Assembly: GCA_963741305.1 (NCBI GenBank)
Contig: CAVUHL010000001.1
Coordinates: 23,486 to 87,485, forward strand
Direction: 5' to 3'
Origin: DATMER01 sp963741305
Lineage (GTDB): Bacteria; Acidobacteriota; Thermoanaerobaculia; Multivoradales; UBA5704
DNA: 64,000 nucleotides
This document shows, piece after piece, positions 10,130 through 19,148 of the stretch. The notes under the pieces were generated by a model that saw only the letters and a program-made list of their open reading frames with translations, did no database searches and was not told the DNA's origin. The position numbers were made by a program, and so were the translations under genes. Numbering within the stretch: the stretch's first letter is position 1; the number at the start of each line of letters is the position of its first letter.

Positions 10130-11523
10130 GCGCCGCCCTCCCTGCCGCCCGTGATCGGTCCCTCTCCGAGCAGCTCTTCGCCGAGCTGGTGCTCACCGCC
10201 CTGGCGGCTGAGCGCCGGCTCCGCCCCTACGTGGGCGAGCTCGGCGGCCGATCCCATGCTCTTCCGCGGGTTCGGCTCTTTCGGAAGATGGCAGGAGATC
10301 CCGCACCCCTCCCGCTTCGTCCGCGAACGGTCCGAAGACGGCGACCGCGTCGGCGAGCTGTACACCCGCATGATCGAGACCGACGCGAACATCGCGGCCC
10401 TCTGGGAAAAGCGAGTGAAAGCGGTGCTCGCGTTGCCGCGGTACATCCGCGCCGCCGACTCGTCGCCCCTGGCCGAGGAGATCGCCCGCTTCATCCAGAC
10501 CGCTCTCTCCCTGATTCCGCTCCGCGTCGTCCCGATCTCCAACATCCTGGAAGCGATCGTCAAAGGCGTCGCCATCAACGAGATCCTCTGGGAGCAGGTG
10601 ACGCGCGGCCCCCTGGCCGGAGCCTGGCTGCCCGTCGATGTCATCGACCGTCCCATGTGGCGCTTCGGCTGGTCGGCGAACGACAGGTCCCTCCATGTCG
10701 TCGCCCACCCGGGACGCATCGCGCCCATCCCCGCGCCGCCAATGAAGTTCCAGGTCCTCTCCTACGGCACCCGGGACAACCCCTGGGGCCGGGCCCTGCT
10801 CGATCGGCTCTACTGGGTCTGGTACCTGAAGCGGCACGCCTCGAAATATTGGGCCATCTTCGTCGAGCGCTTCGCTCAGCCCCTCGTGAAGGGGACCTAT
10901 CCCTACAAGCCAGACCAGGATCTCCTCAACAAGGAGAACGAGGATCGCCTGCTCGCGATCCTCAGCACCATCCGCACCGGCTCATCGATCGCGCTGCCCG
11001 AGGGCCTCGACATCGCCTTCCTCGAAGCCTCCCGGGGAGGCGACGCGAGCTACTCCTCGTTCGTCTCCTGGCTCGAACGGGCCGAAGCCCTCCTGATGCT
11101 CGGCGAGGTCGATACCAGCGGCCTCGCCCGAGGCGCCGGCTCCTTCGCCAAGGCGCTGATCTCGAACGAGGTCCGCCTCGAGACCGTCAGTCACGACGCC
11201 CACCTGCTCGGCTCCTTCGAGTCCGACACCCTGGTCCGCTGGCTGGTCCTGCTCAACTTCGGCCCCGACGCCCCCATCCCGAAGTCCGTCTACGAATCCA
11301 CCGACGCCCCCGATCGCAGCCAGCGCATGCAGGGGATCGACAAAGCCCTGAACGACGGCGTCGCCGTCCCCCTCGCCTACTACCGCATGACCATGCGGGT
11401 CCCCGTGCCCCTCGAAAACGAGCCCGTGATCGAGCGGCCGGTTACGCCTTCCCGGGCAGGGCGCTCCGACAAGGTTCCGCCACTCCGGGGAGGGGCGGGG
11501 AAGGCGGAAGGGGGCGGCCTGGG
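10126..11523 (+). CDS. Mu-like portal protein (DUF935, gp29), one early frameshift
   Basis: The GTG at 10126 overlaps the TGA of the terminase gene (GTGA), a typical coupled start. The first 43 codons (LSEQLFAELVLTALAAERRL) are in one frame; near 10248 the frame changes and continues MLFRGFGSFGRWQE, ETDANIAALWEKRVKAVLAL, GVAINEILWEQ, GRALLDRLYWVWYLKRHASK and SYSSFVSWLERAEALL. These are DUF935 hallmarks of the Mu-type portal, the ring through which DNA enters the capsid. Similarity ends near VPLENEPVIERP; after that a GC-rich insertion leads into a gpF remnant. The end is approximate. Confidence 0.75.
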
Positions 11524-11524
11524 G

Positions 11525-11843
11525 GGCGGCGCTCGCCGCCCTCGAAACCAGCAGCCAGACCCGCTATCTCGTCTGGTGGACCGCCGGAGACGACCGTGTC
11601 CGCCAACGCCCCCTCCACAACCACGCCGTCATGCACGGCAAGGTTTTCGCCATCGATCACCCCATCTGGAACACCTGGTGGCCCCCTGCCGGCCACAACT
11701 GCCGCTGCTTCATCGGCACCATCAGCGCCGCCGAAGCCCTGGACCTCGGCTACACCGGCGCCGAGCCCACCGGCCCCTGGCCCATCGCCCCCGACACCGG
11801 ACTCCCCGCTCTCCCAGACCCCGGCTTCGGAGGTGACAGATGA
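11525..11843 (+). pseudogene. Mu gpF-like head morphogenesis protein, C-terminal remnant
   Basis: The frame reads TSSQTRYLVWWTAGDDRVR, HNHAVMHGKVFAIDHPIWN and WWPPAGHNCRCFIGTI, ending FGGDR. The W-T-x-DxRVR, H-x2-HGKVF and WPP-x-G-x-NCRC pattern is the C-terminal motif of Mu gpF/SPP1 gp7-type minor capsid proteins. The N-terminal two thirds is missing and the portal gene runs directly into it, indicating a deletion that joined gp29 to the end of F. The TGA overlaps the ATG of the next gene (ATGA at 11840). Confidence 0.75.
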
Positions 11844-12832
11844 GGTCCCACAATCATCACCGGCTCCGTCCTCTGGACCCCTGGCGCCGATCACATCCTC
11901 GAGCTGGCCGCCGCCCTCCGGCGACGCCCCGGCCCTGGAGTTCCCCGCCCTCATCCCCGTCGACCTCACCGAGAGCCACGGCATCAACATCACCCCGCAA
12001 CGCCTCGAAGAGATGGCCGCCGCCTACGACCCAGCCGTCGAGATGGCGAGCCTCAACCTCGACCACAACTAGGGCGGCCCCTCCCTCGGCTGGTGCGAGC
12101 GCGTCTGGCTCCAGGACGCCGCCCTCTGGGTGCGCTACATCGACCTCGATCCGGCCACTGTCGAGCTGATCCGCAGCAAGCGCTACACCCGCAGATCGGC
12201 CGAGATCGCGCTCAGCCATCCCGTCACCGGGGGCTGGTATCTCACCGGCTGTGCCCTCCTCGGCAACGCCCGCCCCGCCATCGCCGGCCTCCCGCCCGTG
12301 ACCCTCTGCCGCCCGCAGTACGTCCTCACCGCCCGAAAGGAGCCCCCCGATGCCCGAAGACGATCCCCCGGCCGACTCCGCCGGACAATCCAACCCGCCG
12401 CCCCATCCGGAGAAGCCGAGCTGGCCGCCCTGCGAGCCCAAGTCGCCGAAGGCGCCCAGGCCCTCTCGACGCTCCTCCGGCAGCGCGCCGAGCTCGATGT
12501 CGATCGCCGGCTCGCCCTGCTCGGCGCCCGCGTCACGCCCGCCATGGCGAAGCTCGCCCGGCCGCTCCTCGTCGAGCTGCTCGCCGACCGCAACCCCGCC
12601 ACCGTCAAGCTGCAGGCCGACCCGGCGAAGCCGCGCCGTCCGAGAGTCTCCATCGCTGAGCAGGTCCTCCAGATCCTCGCCGCCGTTCCCGCCGTCGAAG
12701 CGCTGACCGCCGGCCGCATGGCCGACGCCGACCCCGCTGCCACGCCAGCCAGGCGCTCTCCCCCCCGAGCGCGAAGCCGAGCTCGAGCAGAAATACCGCT
12801 TCAGCGCGAGCTGGGGCTTCCGGTCCAACTGA
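11840..12832 (+). pseudogene. Mu I protein-like protease/scaffold, frameshifts and one internal amber codon
   Basis: From ATG 11840 (overlapping the previous stop) the joined frames read TIITGSVLWTPGADHILEL, then ALEFPALIPVDLTESHGINI and LEEMAAAYDPAVEMASLNLD. An in-frame TAG at 12070-12072 interrupts before GGPSLGWCERVWLQDAALWV; CAG to TAG would explain it. Next come ELIRSKRYTRRSAEIA and TGWYLTGCALLGNARPAIAGL, as in Mu-like I proteins (capsid maturation protease with scaffold tail). A helical tail ends FRSN before a TGA at 12830 in another frame. Capsid assembly would fail as written. Confidence 0.7.
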
Positions 12833-12847
12833 AAGGAGAAGGCTCCG

Positions 12848-13288
12848 GTGACCGCCCTCACCGCCGACGTCCACCGCATGCACTCCGTCCATCAGCCGCA
12901 GTTCCTGCCCCTCCCCGTGAAGGCAGGCGCCCGCATCTACCTCAACGCCATCACCTGCACCGACGCCAACGGCTTCGCCGTGCCCGGAGCCAACACCGCC
13001 GGCCTCCGCGCCCAGGGCGTCGCCTGGAAATCTTTCGACAACACCGCCGGCGCCGACGGCACCCTCGGCGACACCTTCAACGCCTTCGGCGCCGTCCGCT
13101 TCATCGAAGTGGACAGCCAAGGCGAGTGGGAGTTCGCTTTCACCGGGCCGTGCCCAAAGCCCGGCGACAACGCCTTCATCGTGGACGACAACACCGTCGC
13201 CACCGTCACCTCGAATTCCATCCTCCTCGGAAAGTTCACTCGCCCGGGCTCGCCCGGGAAGTGGTTCGTCGACATCGACCGGCGATAG
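12848..13288 (+). CDS. Mu-like phage capsid cement/decoration-like protein
   Basis: 146 residues, GTG start preceded by AAAGGAG. The sequence is rich in beta-forming and small residues (VKAGARIYLNAITCTDANGF, DTFNAFGAVRFIEVDSQGEW, FIVDDNTVATVTSNSILLGK). It lies between the I protein and the major head protein gpT, where Mu-like phages encode a small head decoration protein, and it resembles DUF2190-type proteins in size and style. The function is inferred from position. The gene is intact. Confidence 0.55.
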   Translation: MTALTADVHRMHSVHQPQFLPLPVKAGARIYLNAITCTDANGFAVPGANTAGLRAQGVAWKSFDNTAGADGTLGDTFNAFGAVRFIEVDSQGEWEFAFTGPCPKPGDNAFIVDDNTVATVTSNSILLGKFTRPGSPGKWFVDIDRR

Positions 13289-13301
13289 GAGATAAAGCGC
13301 C

Positions 13302-14229
13302 ATGCTCAGCGATCTCAAATCGATTGCGGTCAAGGCGACGCCCATCGCCCTCGACATCTACGACAAGACCGATCCCACGACCCTCCTGCCCTTCGTGGCC
13401 GTCGTCGTCACCGACCCCTCGCTCGCCGAGGAGGTCAATCTCGAATGGGCCGCCGTCTTCCCCGAGCTGCGCAAGTGGATCGGCGACCGCGTCGCCCAGC
13501 AGGGCTTCGCCGGCAAGCTCAAGATCCGCCCGGAGCTGTACGAAGTCACCCTCGACTTCGATTCCCTCGACATCGAGCGGGGAACGGCCCTCCTCCAAGC
13601 CACGGAGAAGGCCACGCGCATCGGCCGCGCCTTCGCGGTCGGCAAGGTCCTGCTGGCCTATCGCGTCCTGCGCGAGAACCAGCTGACCTACGACGGCCAG
13701 GACTTCTTCGACGACGCGCACCAGCACCCCGACGGCACCCTCGCCTCCAACCTCGTCACCGTCACCCGCGCCAACCCCGCCGCCCCGGACGTCATCGAGG
13801 TCCGGGAAGAGCTGGCCGCGGCCGTGGACCGGCTCATGGCCAACTCCATCCTCCGCGACGAGCTGGTGCGCAGCGAAGAGGTGCGCAAGGGCCTGGTCGT
13901 CTTCGTCCGGTCCCAGAAGGTCTGGTCGGCCTACGAGAAGCTGCGCACCGAGAAGAGCTTCGGCGCCGATCCCGAACCTCTGGCAGGGCGCCTTCGAGCT
14001 CGTCCGCGACTTCAAGCCCAAGGCCGGGACTGAGAACACGGTCGACGTCGTCCTCGCCACCCCCAACGGTCCGCGGCCGGCGATCTTCGTCGTCTCGCGC
14101 GAGCCGCAGGGGCTCAAATTCGATCAGTCCAAAGAGTTCGCGTCGCGATACATCCCGTTCGGCATGGATGCCATGTACGGCGTCACGCCGGCCTTCTGGC
14201 AAACCGCCGTGCGAGTTCTTCCCACATAG
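13302..14229 (+). CDS. Mu-like major head subunit gpT, one frameshift near the 3' end
   Basis: AGGAGATAAAGCGCC precedes the ATG. The first 224 residues are one frame (MLSDLKSIAVKATPIALDI, FPELRKWIGDRV, RPELYEVTLDFDSLDIERGT, AYRVLRENQLTYDGQDFFDD), matching the Mu gpT head-subunit family. Near 13975 the frame changes by one base and continues LWQGAFELVRDFKPKAGTEN, FVVSREPQGLKFDQSKEFAS and ending FWQTAVRVLPT with a TAG at 14227. The joined protein is about 308 residues, usual for the family. It forms the capsid shell. Confidence 0.8.
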
Positions 14230-14244
14230 AAAGGAGCCGAGAGA

Positions 14245-14400
14245 ATGAACCTGTACAAGATCCGTGTCACCGGCGAGGTCCTGGAGACCACCGCCGCCAC
14301 CCGCCGCGTCAACGTGGGCGACCAGGTGCTGACGTTCGGCCGCGAGCCGGTCTACGTCCGCGCCGCCAAGCTTCCCTCGGAGTTGGCCGACGATCCCTAG
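14245..14400 (+). CDS. Small phage protein after gpT, ends at an internal amber codon
   Basis: ATG at 14245 with AAAGGAG upstream. It reads MNLYKIRVTGEVLETTAATR, LTFGREPVYVRAAKLPSELA, then TAG at 14398-14400. The same frame continues plausibly after the stop (LRIEAVQSAPLGVEVIELKP), so the TAG may be a mutation and the original protein about 100 residues. A second, partial copy of bases 14328-14380 occurs at 16648-16702 after the AbiE cassette, so this gene marks the cassette's left edge. Function unknown; head-tail region by position. Confidence 0.5.
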   Translation: MNLYKIRVTGEVLETTAATRRVNVGDQVLTFGREPVYVRAAKLPSELADDP

Positions 14401-14632
14401 CTGCGGATCGAAGCCGTCCAATCCGCCCCCTTGGGCGTCGAGGTCATCGAGCTCAAGCCCGAGCGCGTCCAGGAGCCGGCTGCGGCCACTTCGTCGGTTC
14501 CGCCGGCATCCCTGAGCCGAAAGCGGGGATGATCACAACACCAAATAGCGTCATCGAATACCCGCCCGGCGCCTCCCCTGGCGTCGGGCGGGTGCGTTGG
14601 GCCATCCTCTGTCCTGATAGTCTCTCCCGGCC

Positions 14633-15502
14633 ATGCCTATCGCTTCAGGCTTCGAGGTGACCGACAGAATCCGAATCGCCGCCATTATCGCGGTGTTCTC
14701 TGTCGACTCTCTCTACCACAAGCTGGCCTTGAAGGGAGGAAACGCACTCCGGTTGGTCTACGAGATCCAGGACCGCACCTCTCTGGACCTGGATTTCTCG
14801 CTGGAGGGGGACTTCCCTGACTTCGATGAAACCCGTGATTCCCTGCTTCACGCTCTCAAAGATCGCCTGGATTCGGCCGGATACCATGTGTTCGACGAGC
14901 GTTTGTTCAAGCGCCCGCCGAACCCCACCGGAACCTGGGGCGGTTACCGGCTCAAGTTCAAGGTCATTGCCAAGGAAGACTACGAGCGGCTCGGGGGTGA
15001 CTTGGCCAGCCTACGCCGAAGCGCCATCAACCCCCTGAGGGCCACCCAGACCCGCACTTGGACCGTAGAGATCAGCAAGTACGAGTTCTGCGAAGGCAAG
15101 GTCAAGCGCGAGATCGAGGACCATACCATCTACGTCTACACCCCGCAGATGCTTGTCATCGAGAAGCTCCGGGCCCTCTGCCAGCAGATGCCGGAGTACC
15201 CTCACCGAGGCCACCCCGCTCCACGGGCCAGAGATTTTTACGATATCCACGAGGTGCTGCAAAAGCTCATCCTGGCGGAGGACCTCAAAACGGCGGAAAG
15301 CGTCGAGCTCGCTCGTGCTATTTTCGAGGCAAAGCAGGTCCCCCTTGTGCTTTTGTCACGGCTCCGGGAGACCCGCGACTTCCACGCGCCGGATTGGCCC
15401 AGCGTCGATCAGTCGATTCTGGGACGCCGCGATCCCTTTGATGTCTACTTCGATTTTGTCGTCCGCCTCGTTGAGGAGCTAGAACATGTCTGGGTGGTGT
15501 AG
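14633..15502 (+). CDS. abiEii: AbiEii/AbiGii-family nucleotidyltransferase toxin
   Basis: 289 residues. The nucleotidyltransferase signature is clear: LKGGNALRLVYEIQDRTSLD LD, with GG-x-LR, R-x-S and DLDFS for nucleotide and metal binding. Further conserved parts are YRLKFKV, PQMLVIEKLRALCQQ and RARDFYDI. AbiEii toxins are the growth-inhibiting half of type IV toxin-antitoxin/abortive infection systems; related MenT enzymes modify tRNA. The gene converges on the antitoxin gene and overlaps its 3' end by 24 bases, unusual because abiE genes are normally co-directional. It lies in a cassette inside the prophage head region. Confidence 0.85.
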   Translation: MPIASGFEVTDRIRIAAIIAVFSVDSLYHKLALKGGNALRLVYEIQDRTSLDLDFSLEGDFPDFDETRDSLLHALKDRLDSAGYHVFDERLFKRPPNPTGTWGGYRLKFKVIAKEDYERLGGDLASLRRSAINPLRATQTRTWTVEISKYEFCEGKVKREIEDHTIYVYTPQMLVIEKLRALCQQMPEYPHRGHPAPRARDFYDIHEVLQKLILAEDLKTAESVELARAIFEAKQVPLVLLSRLRETRDFHAPDWPSVDQSILGRRDPFDVYFDFVVRLVEELEHVWVV

Positions 15503-16381
15503 GCGCCAGCGTTTCGAGTAGGCGCGGTTCGATAGCCCATGCGCGAGGTAGAAATCGAGATCCGTCCCGAGCTCCTCCACCCGTGCCAGGGCCTGTTCTG
15601 CGTAGTCTGCTCGCTCCATATAGAAGCCAATCGCCTGGTGATAGGGATACATGTAGTTGAGTTTCTTCAGAGTGGCGAGGAGTACCCCGATCGAGACGCG
15701 ATCCTTGGCGGCGCGGTACGCCTCCAGCACCTGGTAGATGCCCCCTGCATAGGTCGGTCTCACGGCAATGTCGATGAGGGTACGCTCAAGCTTTGTAGCC
15801 ATGAGAAGCTCGCCTTCTATGCCCTTGAGAGTGCCGACTTCGAGGTTGCCCGTAGATTTGCCGCTGAGCAGCACGACCTCGTACCCGGGGCCGCTCAAGA
15901 TATAGTTCGTCTCACGCCCCGGCCGGGAGAAGGCCCGGGTCAGTGCCTCTTGCGTAAGTACGCCCTCCGGCTCAGGTTTGGGTGCCTGCTCTCGATTCAC
16001 ATAGATGCGGAGCGGTAGCTGTTCGGTCAGCCCATGAAGGAAGACCGCTGAAGCGTGCGACAAGTACGAACCACCTCGCAGCGACAGTGCAACCTCAAAG
16101 GCTGTGGCTCCCTGGAGCACGTAGCGTCGAAAGCTTGGGTAGCGTGTGCTCTCCAGGTCTACCGGCTGGAGAATCCCCTCGTCCAACAGATACTGTAGAA
16201 AGGCCCCCTCGCTCATCTTCGGCATGACCGTCCGGCGGACTTGACGCACCTCTTCCAGCCGCAATGCTCGTTGGCCGAAAGCCCCCAGGCTGGCAAGCAG
16301 CGTCCCCCGCTCTGCTTCAAGGCGCTCGCGCTGTCTTCGAGGCCCCATGGCTCCCTTAGTATATATACCTAAGGGTGCCAT
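15479..16381 (-). CDS. abiEi: AbiEi-family antitoxin/autoregulator
   Basis: 300 residues from the ATG at 16381, chosen because GGAGGAGG lies five bases upstream; GTG 16423 and ATG 16348 are alternatives. An N-terminal winged-helix-like region (RALRLEEVRQVRRTVMPKMS, LQYLLDEGILQPVDLE) precedes the AbiEi core: SHASAVFLHGLTEQLP, ATKLERTLIDIAVRPTYAGG, QVLEAYR. Family members neutralise AbiEii and repress their own promoter by binding inverted repeats. Three palindromes with a TATATATACC core lie at and upstream of this start, a good fit to autoregulation. It faces the toxin gene, so antitoxin and toxin have separate promoters. Confidence 0.85.
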   Translation of the reverse strand: MAPLGIYTKGAMGPRRQRERLEAERGTLLASLGAFGQRALRLEEVRQVRRTVMPKMSEGAFLQYLLDEGILQPVDLESTRYPSFRRYVLQGATAFEVALSLRGGSYLSHASAVFLHGLTEQLPLRIYVNREQAPKPEPEGVLTQEALTRAFSRPGRETNYILSGPGYEVVLLSGKSTGNLEVGTLKGIEGELLMATKLERTLIDIAVRPTYAGGIYQVLEAYRAAKDRVSIGVLLATLKKLNYMYPYHQAIGFYMERADYAEQALARVEELGTDLDFYLAHGLSNRAYSKRWRLHHPDMF

Positions 16382-16389
16382 GGGGCCTC
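16339..16389. promoter_or_regulatory. Near-perfect 51-bp palindrome across the abiEi start codon
   Basis: The arms GAGGCCCCATGGC and GCCATGGGGCCTC, with CCCTTA/TAAGGG inside and a TATATATACC core, pair with one mismatch. The centre is near 16364. It contains the start codon at 16379-16381 and adjoins the ribosome site, so it could act as an operator in DNA and as a start-masking hairpin in RNA. Confidence 0.65.
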
Positions 16390-16477
16390 CTCCATCTGAC
16401 GGCGGTAGAGGGGACTCGGTCACGCTGGCCAGCGACAGCGAACCCAGAGCCTTGGTCTAAAGTGAGGGTAGCATTGA

Positions 16478-16503
16478 GAAGCTAGGTATATATACCTAGC
16501 TTC
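16478..16503. promoter_or_regulatory. Perfect 26-bp palindrome, second probable AbiEi operator
   Basis: Half-site GAAGCTAGGTATA and its exact reverse complement. It shares the GGTATATATACC core with the palindrome at 16594-16619 and lies about 100 bases upstream of the abiEi start. Confidence 0.65.
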
Positions 16504-16593
16504 CAGAACGAGCATCATCAGCCCTCTCTCTTGGTAAACCGTTGATAATAGGGAGCTTAGATTCTTGGCATCCTGAAGCAGAGACCGTTGGAT

Positions 16594-16619
16594 ACTCCTT
16601 GGTATATATACCAAGGAGT
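16594..16619. promoter_or_regulatory. Perfect 26-bp palindrome, third probable AbiEi operator
   Basis: Half-site ACTCCTTGGTATA and its exact reverse complement. The 12-bp core matches that at 16478-16503 while the outer arms differ, so the core is the likely recognition element. Confidence 0.65.
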
Positions 16620-16647
16620 CAACAGACTGCCGCAGCAACGTGGTCGG

Positions 16648-16702
16648 CGCTGACGTTCGGCCGTGAGCCGGTCTTACGTCCGGGCCGCCGAGCTACCCCG
16701 CA
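16648..16702 (+). repeat. Second copy of phage gene segment 14328-14380, right edge of the AbiE cassette
   Basis: GCTGACGTTCGGCCG(T/C)GAGCC and the bases after it repeat the 3' part of the small phage gene at 14245, with a few substitutions and one extra T that breaks the frame. The AbiE pair and its operators lie exactly between the two copies. Confidence 0.65.
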
Positions 16703-16732
16703 GCTCGCCGAGGTCTCCCCCGCGAGGTCGTG

Positions 16733-17050
16733 ATGCAAGTCAGTCTCTCCCTCAGCCCCGGCTATCGCCTGAAGATCTCGCGGGCCTCGCGCATGAGCGA
16801 GCTCGTGGACCGCGCCATCACCCGCCTCGCCGCCCTCGGAGGAAGCGCCCCCTTCCTGGAGATCCTCCGCCGCTGGCTCCAGCGCCGTCAGGAGAAGCGC
16901 CAGGAGCAGCTCCAACTCGACGTCCGGATCCTGGAAGAGGGCCACGCCCTGCGCCAGGAGGCCTACCAGCGCGAGCGCGAGGCCCTGCAGGTCCTGGCCG
17001 AGGAGCGCGAGCGCCGCCACAAGGCATGCGCATGGCTTTCGTCGTTCCGT
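16733..17050 (+). pseudogene. Coiled-coil phage protein, copy 1, 3' end replaced
   Basis: ATG 16733 (or GTG 16730). It reads MQVSLSLSPGYRLKISRASR, LVDRAITRLAALGGSAPFLE, ILRRWLQRRQEKRQEQLQLD and LEEGHALRQEAYQREREALQ, a long amphipathic helix. Similarity to the second copy at 17844 stops near 17026, where the sequence passes into the cassette that holds the minus-strand gene 17051-17572; the open frame runs on to 17362 but that tail is antisense to a real gene. A third fragment lies at 21211-21249. Family unknown; probably a phage structural or assembly protein. Confidence 0.55.
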
Positions 17051-17572
17051 TCAAGGAGGGGGTCTACAGTCCAAGCAAGGTGTGAGCCCCTCGGCTATCG
17101 CCTGCGTTACCGTTACCCGAGTGGCATTTGCATTCACATGCCTACAATCTTCCTTGTGGTACCTCCTTCCGGTCGGCATTCGATACACGAACGCCTCCAC
17201 CACCGGTGGAGGCGGTGGCGCCGGCTCGGCGGTTTCACCTATTTCCTGCTTTACCGCGTTCGCCGGCGGGCAGTCCACCGCTGGCGAGCCCACCAAGACC
17301 TCAGGGTGCCATGGCTGCCAAGTCAGCAGAAGAACCACTGTCGCGGCAGCCGCTCCTGCTAGAGTGAAGGAAATATCACGCCAAACGCGTCGAGAGATCG
17401 CTTCTCGAAAGGCGATTAGGCCGCAAACAAACGTCAAGCTAATGCAGATCAAGCCTCCAAAACATTGAGATAGGCGGAATTGTACAATTGAAAGTATGCT
17501 ACCAATTACACCTATAGCGCCGAAAAGATAGCGGCCGAAGACTCTGCTCCTTGCCACAAACTGAGGGTCCAT
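17051..17572 (-). CDS. Membrane protein with C-terminal Ada-like zinc-binding motif
   Basis: 173 residues from the ATG at 17572; a longer frame to 17839 exists but the upstream part has no membrane or domain logic. A TATAAT box (17593-17588) about 20 bases upstream and CAAGGTG before the ATG support this start. Three or four hydrophobic segments (YLFGAIGVIGSILSIVQF, GLICISLTFVCGLIAF, TLAGAAAATVVLLLTW) are followed by a proline-rich linker and YHKEDCRHV...AIAEGLTPCLDCRPPP. The C-x-H...PC-x2-C pattern resembles the metal-binding end of Ada and related proteins. Cargo gene between two copies of the coiled-coil phage gene; function unknown. A hairpin at 17641-17663 lies upstream. Confidence 0.6.
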   Translation of the reverse strand: MDPQFVARSRVFGRYLFGAIGVIGSILSIVQFRLSQCFGGLICISLTFVCGLIAFREAISRRVWRDISFTLAGAAAATVVLLLTWQPWHPEVLVGSPAVDCPPANAVKQEIGETAEPAPPPPPVVEAFVYRMPTGRRYHKEDCRHVNANATRVTVTQAIAEGLTPCLDCRPPP

Positions 17573-17640
17573 CACAGCACCTTGAAAATTATAACACTGC
17601 CCGGAACTAAAGCGCCATGAGCAGACCGCCGCCAAGGGAG

Positions 17641-17663
17641 CCCTTCGCCCCCTCGGCGAAGGG
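17641..17663. terminator. Hairpin between cassette and phage sequence
   Basis: CCCTTCGCC (17641-17649) pairs with GGCGAAGGG (17655-17663). There is no clear T-run on either side, so termination is only a possibility. Confidence 0.3.
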
Positions 17664-17843
17664 AGGAAGTGACAGACGTTTCGAGTAGGGCGCCCAGAAG
17701 GACCTCTCCACCTTCCTTCTCCGATTCGCGAGCTCGGGAAGGCCGGTTTGCTAGGAATAGGTGCTACCCGGAAGGCGTGCCTGGCACCTTGCCCCCTGCC
17801 GAATAGGTCCGAATAGGTGCCACTGAAGATTCCGGACATCGCG

Positions 17844-18075
17844 CATCACCGGCTTGGACGCCCTCGGAGGAAGCGCCGCCTTTCTGGAGATCCTCCGTCG
17901 CTGGCTCCAGCGCCGTCAGGACAAGCGCCAGGAGCAGCTCCAACTCGACGTCCGCATCATGGAAGAGGGCCACGCCCTCCGCCAGGAGGCCTACCAGCGC
18001 GAGCGAGAGCCTCGCCGAAGAGCGCGAGCGCCGCCACAAGGCCGAGCTTCTCGCCCTAGAGGCTCAGATGCATGG
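17844..18075 (+). pseudogene. Coiled-coil phage protein, copy 2, 5' truncated and frameshifted
   Basis: From 17844 it repeats copy 1 at about 90 per cent identity: ALGGSAAFLEILRRWLQRRQ, LDVRIMEEGHALRQEAYQRE. One base is missing near 18010, after which LAEERERRHKAELLALEAQM continues in another frame. It lacks the start region. With copy 1 it brackets the 17051-17572 cassette. Confidence 0.6.
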
Positions 18076-18245
18076 AGGCGCTCTCACCCGGGGCCAACGA
18101 AGACCTAACCCGGTGCCTCGAAGACGCCACCCCCCCTGGGCCGGCGCTCCTAGCCTGACGACACCGAGACCCGCCGTCTCGATGGTAGAATACCCAATTG
18201 TCGAATGGGACCTGGGCGCTACGGCTGCCCTATGGAGAAGAAGAA

Positions 18246-19019
18246 ATGATCACACCCGCTGACGTTGCCGCCTATATCGGTGCGGCTGCATGGCTTCCGC
18301 AGATCGGCTCGTGGGTTCACGACTACTGGGCAAAGCCGGTCATTTCCATAGTCCCTGCCCGCACGGCGCAGGTAGGCTTTACTCGGTTAGGTCCCATCTT
18401 CAACTTGGGTATGGCTCTTACTTCTGACCGGAAATCGGCAATCATTGAAAGCTTCGACGCAACGCTTAAGCACCAAGACGGCGAAAGTCGGTCTCTTGCG
18501 TGGGCTGGGATGAATGAGACCTTCAGCGAAATCACTGACCCGCTAGGAAACCGCCAGATCGTCGCTCGTGAAACAAGCATCGCATTTAAGATTGCTCCGG
18601 ACGTGCTTCTAGAGAAATTCGTGAGATTTCAGGAGCCGCGTTTCACCGAGCACACTCAAGAAGCTATTAACGAACTTGTGTCACATTTTACGTTCCTGAA
18701 GAATACCTCCGCGGACTTTGTTGATCAAGCCTTGCAGAGTAAAGAGTTGCATAAGGCTCTGGAGGCCCAGAAGAATTGCTTCTGGTGGAAGGCGGGCCGC
18801 TACAATGTGTCGTTTTCAATGGGAGCTGCCAAGCCGCTAAAGCTTGAAAAATATTCTTATCATTTCCATTTAACAACCGCGGACATCGAAGCCCTGAAGC
18901 AGAATTTTCCCACTCTGGACGCGGATCTTCGGAACGTCATAAACTCGAACCTTCCGGCGCATGAGCCAGAGCCGGTAAACTGGACGTGGCGTTCTGTGAC
19001 GCTTCAAAAACCAGCGTAG
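18246..19019 (+). CDS. Unknown protein, cargo gene of the prophage
   Basis: 257 residues from ATG 18246, with GGAG nine bases upstream. A hydrophobic N-terminus (VAAYIGAAAWLPQIGSWVHD, PVISIVPA) may anchor it in the membrane; the rest looks like a soluble mixed domain (GESRSLAWAGMNETFSEITD, EAINELVSHFTFLKNTSADF, NCFWWKAGRYNVSFSM). Base composition is clearly lower in GC than the phage genes around it, suggesting separate acquisition. I do not recognise the family. The location just upstream of a restriction-nuclease remnant hints at a defence role, but that is inference only. Confidence 0.6.
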   Translation: MITPADVAAYIGAAAWLPQIGSWVHDYWAKPVISIVPARTAQVGFTRLGPIFNLGMALTSDRKSAIIESFDATLKHQDGESRSLAWAGMNETFSEITDPLGNRQIVARETSIAFKIAPDVLLEKFVRFQEPRFTEHTQEAINELVSHFTFLKNTSADFVDQALQSKELHKALEAQKNCFWWKAGRYNVSFSMGAAKPLKLEKYSYHFHLTTADIEALKQNFPTLDADLRNVINSNLPAHEPEPVNWTWRSVTLQKPA

Positions 19020-19148
19020 ATCCGCATGCTTGCGCCCTGTGATCAGGAGAGGATAGGACGCGGACTTCACGCTTTTTTAGCAGATGGCTATCTGGTTTAC
19101 ACGAATTCAGCTAATCACAACAACTAGTGAGTTTATCGGGACTAAGTC

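Noticed and set aside
16420..16638. Minus-strand ORF upstream of abiEi
   Set aside because: It consists largely of the two palindromes read as codons (both encode SLVYIPR- or YIYL-like runs) and has no start signals.
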